Shown: positions 34,101 to 42,634, counted from the first letter of the stretch. The stretch is 64,000 nucleotides of DNA from Candidatus Poribacteria bacterium (GCA_022824265.1 JAJEAG010000055.1:1-64000); one strand, 5' to 3'. The notes: generated from the letters alone by a model not told the origin. Program-made: numbers and translations.

Positions 34101-35664
34101 GGTTCCGTTAATATCACCACCACCACATCACGATATCTATTCAATCGAAGACCTCGCACAGTTGATTTATGACCTAAAACAGGTGAACCCACGTGCAAAA
34201 GTCGCTGTAAAACTCGTATCAGAATTTATGATTGGGACAATTGCATCAGGGGTCGCAAAAGGATACGCTGATGTGATCCAGATAAGTGGACATGAAGGAG
34301 GAACTGGGGCTTCTCCACTTAGTTCCATCAAAAATGCTGGCACACCATGGGAACTCGGTCTTGCGGAAACACAACATCGACTCGTTGAAAATGAATTGCG
34401 TGACCGAGTTGTACTAAGGGTTGATGGCGGTATGCGTTCAGGTCGTGATATTGTCATTGCGGCTATGTTAGGTGCTGAAGAATACGGCTTTGGGACAACC
34501 GCTATGGTTGCAACGGGATGTGTAATGGCGCGACAATGCCATTTAAACACTTGTCCTGTCGGTGTCGCTACACAAGACCCCGCACTTCGGGCAAAATATC
34601 CTGGCACTCCTGAAATGGTTGTCAACTTTATGCTCGGTGTAGCAAATGAAGTCCGATCAATCCTGGCAAACCTCGGACATCGTTGTCTCAATGATATTAT
34701 CGGTCGTCCAGAGTTGTTAGGACTTGCTGACTTAGTTGAATATCCAAAGGCAGCAACCCTTGACCTTACTGAAATTCTCTCATCCGCTGATCCAACAGGA
34801 GAGTTGCCTCGTTATCATTTACAAGAACGCAATGACCGTGTAGATACTCCTTTAGATGATCAGATTTTAGTTGATGCTGCAACCGCAATTGAGAAGAAAG
34901 AACCAATTCAACTCTCATACCCGATTCACAATACCCACCGAACGGTTGGTGCTAAGTTGTCTGGTGAAATTGCCTATCGGTATGGAGATACACCTCTGCC
35001 AAAAGAAACTATCCGAATCTACTTTACGGGCAGTGCAGGACAGAGTTTTGGTGCATTCTGTATCAGTGGTATCCAACTTGTTTTGACTGGTGAAGCAAAT
35101 GATTATGTCGGCAAAGGAATGGCAGGTGGAGAATTGGTTATTAAACCTTCACCTGATGCCCGATTCAAAGCCCATGAAAATACCATCATTGGTAACACTG
35201 TGCTATACGGTGCTACAAACGGGTTCCTATACGCCGCAGGTACAGCCGGTGAAAGATTTTGTGTCCGGAACAGCGGTGCAACTGCTGTTGTTGAAGGAGT
35301 AGGAGACCATGGATGTGAATATATGACAGGCGGAACCATCGTCATTCTGGGTGAAACAGGACGAAACTTCGGGGCAGGAATGACAGGAGGAACTGGTTAT
35401 GTACTTGATGAAAACCAACAATTTGAAAATAAAATTAATCCACAACTAATTAAGTTAGAACGTATTACTGAAAAAGTGGATGAAGATACCTTGGTTGGAT
35501 TGATACAAAAGCATCTTGAATTGACTGGAAGCCAACGTTCAGAACATATCCTCGCTGAATGGGATAAGTTCCTACCTCTTTTCTGGAAAATAATTACACC
35601 GCCACCTCCAACGCCTCCAACGCTGGATCGCAGAACAAGAAGGACTCCTCGTAGGAAAAAGTAA
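31183..35664 (+). CDS. gltB: glutamate synthase, large (alpha) subunit
   Basis: 1,493 residues. The class II glutamine amidotransferase domain starts after a short propeptide, with the nucleophile Cys in EKDACGVGF (residue 11 from this start). A central domain follows, then the FMN-binding synthase domain (about 840-1210) with the 3Fe-4S cysteines in CVMARQCHLNTCPVG (about 1113-1124), and the GXGXG beta-helix domain to about 1410. It makes glutamate from glutamine and 2-oxoglutarate. A TTG at 31177 is in frame, but ATG 31183 is preferred with ACTTGGAGTATTAG upstream. No small subunit gltD is adjacent. The C-terminus ends in an unusual Pro/Arg-rich tail (PPPPTPPTLDRRTRRTPRRK). The stop codon lies in a MITE-1 end. 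Confidence 0.97.
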   Translation: MYEHLYEKDACGVGFIANRSGSRSHETLKMAIQAVTNLTHRGAVAADAKTGDGAGILTQIPEKLFKKELEKLGVNLDSIEDLAVGMIFLPGNDPVAQERGREIVANILQQYGCPLLGWRSVPIDVSALGEKALATLPLIQQALIGRPTHIHTDQFERRLYLICKELEHKITDENLDEFHIASFSHRTIVYKGLLVAPQLALFYSDLQDEDFEASLAVFHQRYSTNTSPTWALAQPFRMLAHNGEINTLMGNRNWMRAREAEMNSPVWNEDIKKLAPIINPHGSDSMSLDNVLELLTHSDRSILHSMMCLMPEAYEQIPDMPSALKACYEYLSCVSEPWDGPAAVAFTDGNIVGASLDRNGLRPTRYKVTDDGLVVMGSEVGIIELDDKRVVKKGRLGPGQMIAVDTLRGQLLTNTDIKTEVANQKPYSNWVKQITHLDKLKPKPIGTITSVPDNLQTQQKAFGYMIEDVERFIKPMVLQAKEAVGSMGDDTPPAVISRHPRLLYHYFKQLFAQVTNPAIDSLRERLVMSLTTYLGKRHSLLTETDKHSHVIRLTSPILTNEELEALKTQELPEFKHTTIPVCFPVASGTQGLESALDTLCDTVSDAVTAGNTLLVLSDKDVNADYSPIPMLLAVGAVHHYLIRVGKRRQVSLIVEAGDPREEHHYAVLLGYGADAINPYLAFSTIVQLAENDEFEELSTEQAIHNYKEAVEKGILKIMAKMGISTVSSYRGAQIFEAIGINSSVINRCFVGTPSRLSGIGFEHIAAETLHFHTKAFGGVDDRKTLQEAGYFRFRRNGEFHAFNPTVFKALHKFVKSGDAEDYTEYAEAVEVGEPSSLRDLLDFKPSTPIPIEEVEPAEDIVRRFTTGSMSFGALSRETHETLAIAMNRLGAKSGSGEGGEDSGRFIKKSNGDLASSALKQVASGRFGVTPQYLASARELEIKMAQGSKPGEGGQIPGHKVTLEIAKIRHSIPGVPLISPPPHHDIYSIEDLAQLIYDLKQVNPRAKVAVKLVSEFMIGTIASGVAKGYADVIQISGHEGGTGASPLSSIKNAGTPWELGLAETQHRLVENELRDRVVLRVDGGMRSGRDIVIAAMLGAEEYGFGTTAMVATGCVMARQCHLNTCPVGVATQDPALRAKYPGTPEMVVNFMLGVANEVRSILANLGHRCLNDIIGRPELLGLADLVEYPKAATLDLTEILSSADPTGELPRYHLQERNDRVDTPLDDQILVDAATAIEKKEPIQLSYPIHNTHRTVGAKLSGEIAYRYGDTPLPKETIRIYFTGSAGQSFGAFCISGIQLVLTGEANDYVGKGMAGGELVIKPSPDARFKAHENTIIGNTVLYGATNGFLYAAGTAGERFCVRNSGATAVVEGVGDHGCEYMTGGTIVILGETGRNFGAGMTGGTGYVLDENQQFENKINPQLIKLERITEKVDEDTLVGLIQKHLELTGSQRSEHILAEWDKFLPLFWKIITPPPPTPPTLDRRTRRTPRRKK

Positions 35665-35745
35665 TATCATTTCTAAATAATAACTTCTCATTAACAAAAA
35701 ACGCGTTCGTAGTCGCGCAATTTATTACGTTTCTTACATTCTCGT
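35662..35745. repeat. MITE-1 element, copy d (left part)
   Basis: TAATATCATTTCTAAATAAT begins at the gltB stop codon, followed by ACTTCTCATTAACAAAAAAC and a mutated core GCGCAATTTATTACG. The right end was not identified; sequence after 35745 continues into a GTAGGGGCGAGGTTTCCTCG hairpin repeat. Confidence 0.6.
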
Positions 35746-36030
35746 AGGGGCGAGGTTTCCTCGCCCGCATGCTCACATACAGTCCCATAGACTATAACGA
35801 GCAAAGCAACCTCCAACATATCTATCTGATTCACAGAATGCCATGCACAAAAATCAGCGCAATCTGTCAGAATCACAGCATAACGCAATTGGGTTTCAGA
35901 CGCTACAAAGAGACATTGATATACCAAAATCCTTCAGTGTTTTCCGCGTCTTCAGTGCTTTCAGTGATTCAGACAATTAGCACTATCAAATACCTTAAAC
36001 ACGATGGCATATTCCTTAAATTGATGCCTA
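35746..36030. other. intergenic repeats, no gene
   Basis: A CGTAGGGGCGAGGTTTCCTC hairpin at about 35744-35768 and the block CTTCAGTGTTTTCCGCGTC near 35930, which recurs near 8105. No supported ORF; the 94-residue frame at 35769 consists of translated repeat sequence. Confidence 0.4.
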
Positions 36031-36238
36031 TGGTGCGGTTTCATGAAGATTAATTTATTCTTTCGGTAATATGAATGTCCCCAAAACCTGTAGGCGCGCT
36101 TTGTAAGCGCGCTGGACTTCCAATAGTAACTTACCGAATTTATTTCTTACGCTTCATCTCTAACCGCACTATTTACACAGGTTCGGTTAGGAAACCGAAC
36201 CTGTCAAGTGTATAAGTAATTACGAATTTACTATAAAC
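36030..36238. repeat. MITE-2 element interrupted by MITE-3 (copy 5)
   Basis: MITE-2 sequence GGTGCGGTTTC ends at 36042. A complete MITE-3 runs 36043-36157 (ATGAAG...CTTCAT, 115 bp, including the GGCGCGCTTTGTAAGCGCGC palindrome). MITE-2 then resumes with TCTAACCGCACTATTTACAC and ends in TACTATAAAC at 36238. Comparison with the intact MITE-2 at 18834-18965 shows the insertion point directly. Confidence 0.75.
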
Positions 36239-36258
36239 CATTGTAATATCAGAAAAAC

Positions 36259-36294
36259 AAAAAGCCTCTATGAAACTTTCATTAGAGGCTTTTT
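36259..36294. terminator. strong bidirectional intrinsic terminator
   Basis: AAAAAGCCTCTA (36259-36270) pairs with TAGAGGCTTTTT (36283-36294). The interior TGAAA-C-TTTCA also pairs, giving a nearly continuous 17-bp stem with A and T tracts on the two sides. It lies 113 bases after the minus-strand ExbD gene and probably ends that operon. Confidence 0.75.
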
Positions 36295-36406
36295 GCTATT
36301 TATTTCAATCTAACTTCACTGAATAGTGATGCTAAAGTATGGAGTAGCACGCAATGCAATGATTTTACGGACAAAGAGTCTAACTCATAATCTTTGCATC
36401 GTGCAT

Positions 36407-36847
36407 TCAATTAACTGATCCGCCGCCTTCGTCTTCAGCAACAGCGAATGCAACTTCAAGTCCTTCAACTTTAGCGGATCGCATCTTTGCTCGTTCAACC
36501 ACGTCAATGACACGTCCATGTTTTGCACGTTTATCAGCTTTAATAATCAAAGTGCTAATTTGGTGTTCATTGGCAGCTATAAAGAGTCCTACCTCTTCCA
36601 AAGTTTGCATCTCACGATCATCAATAGCGATTCTACCATCGCTACTGATAAACAAGTTATATTTTTTCCTCGGAAATTCGTGTTCTGTCGAGGAATCCGG
36701 CAAAGTGACACTAAATGGCGGTGGAACCCGCATGATGGCAGACACCATGAAAAAAATGAGTAATAAAAACACACAATCAATCATAGGAGCCATCGGTATA
36801 TCGTCATCACTACCGGTATTTCGTCTACGTCTCATTTGGAGAGCCAT
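36407..36847 (-). CDS. ExbD/TolR family protein, copy 1
   Basis: 146 residues. One N-terminal transmembrane helix (about 21-42, APMIDCVFLLLIFFMVSAIM) carries the conserved Asp of the proton pathway (D24 in MIDCVF). A periplasmic domain follows with SSDGRIAIDDREMQTLEEVG and KADKRAKHGRVIDVVERAK. It is part of a proton-driven ExbB/ExbD motor in the inner membrane. It lies 48 bases after the second ExbD gene, which in turn follows the ExbB homologue; all three form one operon. A strong terminator is downstream. Confidence 0.92.
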   Translation of the reverse strand: MALQMRRRRNTGSDDDIPMAPMIDCVFLLLIFFMVSAIMRVPPPFSVTLPDSSTEHEFPRKKYNLFISSDGRIAIDDREMQTLEEVGLFIAANEHQISTLIIKADKRAKHGRVIDVVERAKMRSAKVEGLEVAFAVAEDEGGGSVN

Positions 36848-36895
36848 GTGTATCCTCCTTCCATAATGGTTGGAACCGTAATCAGATTACACGCG

Positions 36896-37345
36896 TCATT
36901 CTCGCGCGGTAATAGCAAATCCAATTTTATCAATACCCGCATCTTTTGCTGTATCCATTACCCTAACAATCTGTTCATGAAGCACGTCACGTTGGGATTG
37001 GATGATAAGCATTGTTTTCTGTTCTTCAGGTGCATTAAGAAGAAGTGAGAACATTTCTTCAAACTGTACAACCACCCCATTCAAGAGCATTGTGCCGTCT
37101 TTATCGCTAACAGTAGGATTATCAATTTTGACAACAAGCCCTTTTGGTTTGTCCTTTGACGGTTCACCGGGAGGTGGTAGTTGCACCCGAATACCCGGCA
37201 TAGGAGCAAAAGTTGTGGATACCATGAAGAAAATCAGGAGCAGGAATACACAATCAATCATAGGAGCCATACTGAGCGTAGGCGGTTTACGTTCACGAAT
37301 TCGTGTTGCCATTAGGCTTAATTTGGCTTCACCAAGTTGTTGCAT
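36896..37345 (-). CDS. ExbD/TolR family protein, copy 2
   Basis: 149 residues. The transmembrane helix (about 23-44, SMAPMIDCVFLLLIFFMVST) carries the motor Asp in MIDCVF, and the periplasmic part has the usual DGTMLLNG and QSQRDVLHEQIVRVMDTAK. The two ExbD copies differ mostly in the periplasmic domain, which suggests a motor with mixed ExbD subunits or two partner systems (inference). It lies 64 bases downstream of the ExbB homologue. No TonB protein is present nearby. Confidence 0.92.
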   Translation of the reverse strand: MQQLGEAKLSLMATRIRERKPPTLSMAPMIDCVFLLLIFFMVSTTFAPMPGIRVQLPPPGEPSKDKPKGLVVKIDNPTVSDKDGTMLLNGVVVQFEEMFSLLLNAPEEQKTMLIIQSQRDVLHEQIVRVMDTAKDAGIDKIGFAITARE

Positions 37346-37409
37346 TTCAGGATTCTCCCTTATTTAGGAGCAAGGCGTGGAGCCAACAAAGCCCCGCGCC
37401 AGGCTATAA

Positions 37410-38471
37410 TTACGCGTTCGCTTCACCAACAATCAACTGGTTAACAATTTCTGTAGAAACCTGTGAGATTTCAACCATGTGCCTATTAACCCAACTATCA
37501 AAAAGTTGGAAGAAAATCAAGCACGGAATAGCAACTGTCAAACCACCAGCAGTCGTTAGAAGAGCCTGTGAAATACCGCCTGCAAGCTGCTGCGGATCAC
37601 CAGTACCTTCAAGCGCGATTGTGGTAAAGGCTGTAATCATACCTGTAACAGTTCCAAGCAGACCGAACAGAGGTGAAACAACTGCGACTGTTCCAAGCAC
37701 CGGAAGATTCCGTTCTAATTCCGGAATTTCCAGAAGACTTGCTTCTTCTATGGCTTCTTGGATTTCCTCTTTTGTAATATCTCTTTCCTCAATCTGGGCT
37801 TGGCTATATCTGAGTAATCCAGCCTTTAAGACATTTGCAAGTGGACCACCAGCCTCTTCACAAGTTGAAACCGCTTCCATAATGTTCTCTTTGCGTAATG
37901 AATCGGCAATGCTTGCGATGAATTGCTCAGTACCAATTCGTGAACGACTACGAACAAAAGTGAAAAGTCTTTCAATAATGAAGGTTAATGCTACAACAGA
38001 GCATATCGCTAACGGGTAGAACACAAAACCAAATTTTTTGAAAAAAGAGATAATGTTATCTTTTTCTCTCATTTTGATACGGTCAAAAATTTCACCACCA
38101 GCTGCAACAACCTTAGATTTACCAAATCGGTCACCATAACCTTCTTTGGAAACACTAATCGTATAACGTCCAGCGGGTAGACCTGTTTTTTCATAGATAC
38201 CGTCTTTGTCTGTAGTCACTATATACTCTTGTCCATCAGCACTATTCACAATTTTAACGGTAACATCTTCAATTGGTTTCTGTTCTGTTGAAGTATCAAT
38301 AATTTCACCTTTAATTGTTGCACCAACACCCATAGTATCTATATCTTCGGTTCCTGCACTTTCCTCTGCAGCATCAACAGTCGGTGCTTCAACTTCATCT
38401 TGGGCAAAAACTATGCCAGCAGACACAAACATAAGTGCTACTAACATTAGAATTAAACTTAAACGAGTCAT
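37410..38471 (-). CDS. MotA/TolQ/ExbB proton channel with N-terminal CarboxypepD_reg-like domain
   Basis: 353 residues. After a signal peptide (MTRLSLILMLVALMFVSAGIVFA) comes an extracytoplasmic beta-sandwich domain (about 50-135: GATIKGEIIDTSTEQKPIED, TTDKDGIYEKTGLPAGRYTI), the carboxypeptidase regulatory-like fold. Then follow the three-helix ExbB core: first TM at about 150-170 (FVFYPLAICSVVALTFIIER), and TM2/TM3 at 255-330 (PVLGTVAVVSPLFGLLGTVT, TTAGGLTVAIPCLIFFQLF). Ordinary ExbB proteins lack the added domain. It forms the channel with the two ExbD proteins downstream. The cluster is preceded by a hairpin that separates it from the 1,110-residue gene. Confidence 0.9.
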   Translation of the reverse strand: MTRLSLILMLVALMFVSAGIVFAQDEVEAPTVDAAEESAGTEDIDTMGVGATIKGEIIDTSTEQKPIEDVTVKIVNSADGQEYIVTTDKDGIYEKTGLPAGRYTISVSKEGYGDRFGKSKVVAAGGEIFDRIKMREKDNIISFFKKFGFVFYPLAICSVVALTFIIERLFTFVRSRSRIGTEQFIASIADSLRKENIMEAVSTCEEAGGPLANVLKAGLLRYSQAQIEERDITKEEIQEAIEEASLLEIPELERNLPVLGTVAVVSPLFGLLGTVTGMITAFTTIALEGTGDPQQLAGGISQALLTTAGGLTVAIPCLIFFQLFDSWVNRHMVEISQVSTEIVNQLIVGEANA

Positions 38472-38821
38472 TCGTCCTGGTTCTCCTTTATTAAAATGCC
38501 ATTAAATGCCTATTCGGCAATATGTTATCTATCAATAAGAAAAATCTAATAATGTAAACAGCACATCTCCAAATGTGCTATAGTTTATGAATTACTTCTA
38601 AAGTATCAACACATGATAACTTCAAAAGAAACGTTGTCTCCAGACTATTTACGTTATATGTTAAAATAATTTTCCTGAACAATATACCCATATAAGGTAA
38701 CACCTGAATGGATATGAAGTTGCGCTTCATTTGATAATAGACACAAAAACATAACCATATAATTTGAAAATGTGGTGCTGGATGCAAAGAAAGAATCGCA
38801 CCCAGCATAAAATTAAGGTAT
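38472..38821. other. 350-base leader of the ExbB operon, AT-rich
   Basis: No gene. It contains the terminator-like hairpin at 38776-38807 and otherwise AT-rich sequence expected to hold the promoter of the ExbB-ExbD-ExbD operon on the minus strand. Confidence 0.4.
38776..38807 (-). terminator. hairpin after the 1,110-residue protein gene
   Basis: TGCTGG (38776-38781) and TGC pair with GCA and CCAGCA (38798-38807) with a single mismatch, 15 bases beyond the minus-strand stop codon at 38822. Only a weak T-rich stretch follows on the minus strand. Confidence 0.45.
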
Positions 38822-41800
38822 TTAGAAACCCATCATAGCTCGAACAAACGTTGTATTACTGGTTGTGTTCTCGAGTAGAATAGTTGTTCTACGGTAACCA
38901 GCCAAAATTACAATATTGAAACCAAGCCATTCACCTCTGTTAATTGCTTGTATTTCAAATATCCGAGTCCGCAAATCTGGTCTATAACGTATTGGCACCT
39001 GTTGATCTGGACCGAATTTAGCCAGATAGACTCTAAAGTTATTGTCCCGGTTCGTAAACTTTCTGTATTGGAATCCACCTAAGATGTTCATCCTCGGTGA
39101 GAATTGGTAATCGAGACGTATACCAAGGACATCTTCTCTGCTTCTACGGTTGAAACGCAGATATTCAACTGGTTCATCGTCTGTGGGAACGAAGTGCCTT
39201 GCGTTGAGGACTTCACCAATTTCTTCTGCGGTTCTATCAAAAGCACGATCCCATATATATTTGACCATCGGTGTCAACGTCAGATCTTCACCGATTCTAT
39301 CTACATACGGAAGATCTCCGAGTGGGATTTCATATTTTGCCTTGAGAATAGTCTGTTGGCTACGTATGTTCCTTTCGGGGTAACGACGTAACTTCCAGTT
39401 ATCTACATCGTAGATTAGACCGGTATCAGAAGGATCAAGTGCATTAATGCCGTGGTCAGGATAGAAAGGATATTCTCTCCTTTGTCCACTTGTTCGAACT
39501 TGTTCATCAGGCACAAGGAAATCTATCCGTTCATCCGGTTCAAACAACTCAGCTCCCGAATCGTATTCAACATCCAAGAATACTGCATCCTCTTCATCAA
39601 GTTCGAATTGCTTTTGCAAAACGACGAGAAGCTTTGCTTCCAGTGTCAGGTTTGGTATTGCCTGATAGAGGAATTGCAAGGTTGTTGTGTTTACGCGAGC
39701 ATTGTAGTAATCAAGTTCGTCCTCGGTTTGTTCGGCTTCCAATTCACCTACCTGCAGTGTAATAGTGTAATCAGGTATATCATCTCTTACGCGGACGAAC
39801 CTATTTTGGAAGAGAACAGTACCGAAATCTGGAATGTCCCGTTGATAAATAACGTGTAGGTATTTGGAGTCATTTTTTCGACGGCTTGAGACTTCGCTTT
39901 CATTCAACCATCCGACATGAAGAGATAGGTTATCAAGTAGATCGTATTCTGCTTTTAGGTGATAGCCTTCTCGGTCAATACCGTATTCGTATTGTGGTTC
40001 AAAATCATCTTCCAACGAATCGATGGTTCCGTTATTATTCAAGTCAATTAAATCAGTAAAAACGGGCGGGTCTGCCTCAAAAATGAGGAAATCTTCTTGG
40101 TAGTCTAAGATACCGTTCTGATCTCTATCATCAGCACGAGGGAGAACACCATCAAAGTCAAAATCATCAGGCCAATCGTCATCATCATCGTCGTCTTCAA
40201 CTAACGCATAATTAGTTTCATCCCACGGAGCTCGTTCCGTAGAAGGTCCAGCAGGAGGCAGGGTATATGTTTGGTCACGTCCACCGTTTGAACCGAAGTT
40301 CAAATAAGTGGTTGTATAACCAGGATCAATGTGGTATAAGACACCTTCAAGATAAAGTTTGCCAAAACGTGATTTCAATTGGACAAACCAGGCGGTTTCT
40401 CTCCCCAACATTCCATCACCGTCTTCATCTGTGCCATCTCCACCGAGCATCGCTTCAAAACGTTCACCCGTGGCTTCTGAGTATGTCGGTATACCGTTGG
40501 CATCTATAGCGACTCCATCTGAACCGATTGAAATATTAGTCGTTTCTTCCCCATCTTCTGTTTCAATAACGGTTTTGACACGACTAAATCCGACCTGATC
40601 CTTAGGAATAGTAGGATACTGTTTATATTTTCCGTTAATAGAATAGTGTGCCCTTACAAATACATTTCCAACTGTTCCTTCCAGATCTAAACCGTAGAGA
40701 AGCGCAGCTCTTGCAGCACCATAACGGTATGTGACTTTTCGAGGTTTCCCCTCACCTTCCCACTCAGCAGGATTATGACGGAGACTTGCTCTGTTGTCAG
40801 TATAATCCGAAGACTGACCATAGTTTCCGGGAGCTTCAATAATGTCGCGATACGGCATTTGAATATGCCCATCTTCAGTTTTAATCCATTCTTGAATTTC
40901 GGGATCGGATTCAGCCAGATTTGCCTCACTAAAACCAATAACGGCAATGTTGTAATCACCCGCAACGACCATTTCAAACATAACGTCTTTAACTGTCCGC
41001 GGGTCAATATCGTGATCAGCAAATATTAGGTCATATTTCATTTTACTGAAACCTTCAGCGATCTTCCATTCACCATCAACGGAATCCTGTACTTGGTCAA
41101 CAGCAGGATCAACAGGTTCAATGTCATCAATAAAAACATCAATCTCTTGTTTCGCTTCAGGCAGAAGATTAGGCTCAATTCCCGCTTCAATGTCATCCGC
41201 GCTTATTTCTTCAAGTGCTTGTGTAATAACCGTGATTTTCATCATTTTGAAAGCCGCACCGACACCACCTTGGAACCTATCCTCAAGGATATTCTGGAGT
41301 TCATCTCCCGAAAGTCCTGCCCGGTCATTCGTATTAATAAAGGTTTCATATAAGTGATTGTCTTCAGGAGAATCATCACGAAAGACAACAGTAATGCTTT
41401 CTGGCGGGGTATTTGCAACGGTTCCCATAAACGGGTTTTCTACGCGTTCTGGATGTTCTTTATGCAAGTTGATATACGTAAACCCGATACGAAAAATGTC
41501 GCCTAATAGACCTTGTCCACGGAAACCTACAAGACGGGCGTTTTCAATATGTCGTAAACCCGCATCTTCGTTTAACCCATTTCGCCTACCAAGATTCGGC
41601 GCAAGGTTTGCTGCTTGGTCTGCAAGTTGCACAGGGTTTGAAATCCGTGAATTGATTAGAGTAAAGAGATGTCGCTCTTGTGCAAAAGAGATATCCCACC
41701 GAAATCCGTCAAATTCTGTTTTGTATATTGCATACCTGTTCGGGAATAAGGTAGACGGTTTGAGACGTATGTGGTCACCAATTGCAAACTCGGTATATCT

Positions 41801-42154
41801 ACCTCTGTACGAATCTTCTGTCAAGATTGTACGGTCCAACTGTATTGTGAAACGTTCACTATCAAGCTGACCTGTCCAACCGACAACCAATTCACCGTTC
41901 TGATTAAACTGTTTCTCTTCACGGTAGTTGTGTACTTCACTACCTTCCAATAGTTCTTTACCGAATAGGTCATAGAAGAACTTCGGCTCCTCTTCTAATC
42001 GGAAACGGTCTGAGAATTTAGAGTCTCCCTCAATAGTAGGCAAGAGAGGTTCTTGCGGTCCAAGACTTTGTGCTCCACAACCGTATAGCACAATTACGCT
42101 TAGGATACAAGTAACTACAAGCAAAACATCAATAATTCGTTTTAACTTGTTCAT
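38822..42154 (-). CDS. very large lipoprotein/outer-membrane beta-barrel protein of unknown function
   Basis: 1,110 residues. A lipoprotein signal (residues 1-26, lipobox LYGC with C26) is followed by beta-rich sequence. The acidic, Ca-binding-like loops at about 575-590 (GGDGTDEDGDGMLGRE) and 650-720 (DDDDDDDWPDDFDFDGVLP, DQNGILDYQEDFLIF, LNNNGTIDSLEDDF) resemble EF-hand or thrombospondin type 3 repeats. The last ~200 residues alternate like membrane beta strands and the protein ends in Phe (RAMMGF), as outer-membrane barrels do. No known transporter family is recognised. It lies between the Wzz-like gene and the ExbB motor on the same strand, which makes it a candidate energised partner (inference). 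Confidence 0.7.
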   Translation of the reverse strand: MNKLKRIIDVLLVVTCILSVIVLYGCGAQSLGPQEPLLPTIEGDSKFSDRFRLEEEPKFFYDLFGKELLEGSEVHNYREEKQFNQNGELVVGWTGQLDSERFTIQLDRTILTEDSYRGRYTEFAIGDHIRLKPSTLFPNRYAIYKTEFDGFRWDISFAQERHLFTLINSRISNPVQLADQAANLAPNLGRRNGLNEDAGLRHIENARLVGFRGQGLLGDIFRIGFTYINLHKEHPERVENPFMGTVANTPPESITVVFRDDSPEDNHLYETFINTNDRAGLSGDELQNILEDRFQGGVGAAFKMMKITVITQALEEISADDIEAGIEPNLLPEAKQEIDVFIDDIEPVDPAVDQVQDSVDGEWKIAEGFSKMKYDLIFADHDIDPRTVKDVMFEMVVAGDYNIAVIGFSEANLAESDPEIQEWIKTEDGHIQMPYRDIIEAPGNYGQSSDYTDNRASLRHNPAEWEGEGKPRKVTYRYGAARAALLYGLDLEGTVGNVFVRAHYSINGKYKQYPTIPKDQVGFSRVKTVIETEDGEETTNISIGSDGVAIDANGIPTYSEATGERFEAMLGGDGTDEDGDGMLGRETAWFVQLKSRFGKLYLEGVLYHIDPGYTTTYLNFGSNGGRDQTYTLPPAGPSTERAPWDETNYALVEDDDDDDDWPDDFDFDGVLPRADDRDQNGILDYQEDFLIFEADPPVFTDLIDLNNNGTIDSLEDDFEPQYEYGIDREGYHLKAEYDLLDNLSLHVGWLNESEVSSRRKNDSKYLHVIYQRDIPDFGTVLFQNRFVRVRDDIPDYTITLQVGELEAEQTEDELDYYNARVNTTTLQFLYQAIPNLTLEAKLLVVLQKQFELDEEDAVFLDVEYDSGAELFEPDERIDFLVPDEQVRTSGQRREYPFYPDHGINALDPSDTGLIYDVDNWKLRRYPERNIRSQQTILKAKYEIPLGDLPYVDRIGEDLTLTPMVKYIWDRAFDRTAEEIGEVLNARHFVPTDDEPVEYLRFNRRSREDVLGIRLDYQFSPRMNILGGFQYRKFTNRDNNFRVYLAKFGPDQQVPIRYRPDLRTRIFEIQAINRGEWLGFNIVILAGYRRTTILLENTTSNTTFVRAMMGF

Positions 42155-42634
42155 TAGTTTGGTATTCCTCCTTAGGAAAATATTAGTTCGGATATTAGAA
42201 ACCTACAATAATATGTAACGGTTATGTGCTGGCATCTGGTTTCCGAAACCTTATAATGAATTGAACCAATAATTATTATTTGTAAACCGAAAAAGAAAAT
42301 ACCCGTTATGTCTTGTAACAGATACCGTATTTTAGTTATTTACACACCATTCGGTTATATTTCATATCTGCCTATGATATTTGATAGTATTGATAAGCAG
42401 AAATTGGTTCTCTCCATTATTTAAGGATGTTTTGGGAGTAACTCTCCACAAAACGCTTATTAAGTGTTTAGAATATCAAAGATATAATTTTTTGTCAAGT
42501 TATCAAAGTAAATGATCGTAACTATATAATTCAGGAAAATCATACCATAAGTGTCAAAATATTGCAACAATAAAAAAATATTTCCAAAGTACACAAAAAC
42601 TCCCAAATCAACGAATGATATTGGGAGTTGTGAT
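42155..42634. other. 480-base intergenic region
   Basis: AT-rich. The only clear structure is the minus-strand terminator at 42595-42629 behind the Wzz-like gene. The part nearest 42155 is expected to contain the promoter of the 1,110-residue gene. No ORF supported. Confidence 0.4.
42595..42629 (-). terminator. intrinsic terminator of the Wzz-like gene
   Basis: Read on the minus strand, AACTCCCAA (complement of 42621-42629) pairs with TTGGGAGTT (complement of about 42599-42607) and runs into TTTTTG. The stem is 9 bp with a 13-base loop, a few bases after the stop codon at 42635. Confidence 0.7.

Noticed and set aside
37303-38019. 238-codon plus-strand frame opposite ExbD/ExbB
   Set aside because: Its residues mirror the antisense of the ExbB gene; the minus-strand genes carry all recognisable motifs.
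41358-41870. 170-codon plus-strand frame inside the 1,110-residue gene
   Set aside because: Antisense shadow; no ribosome site or family match.
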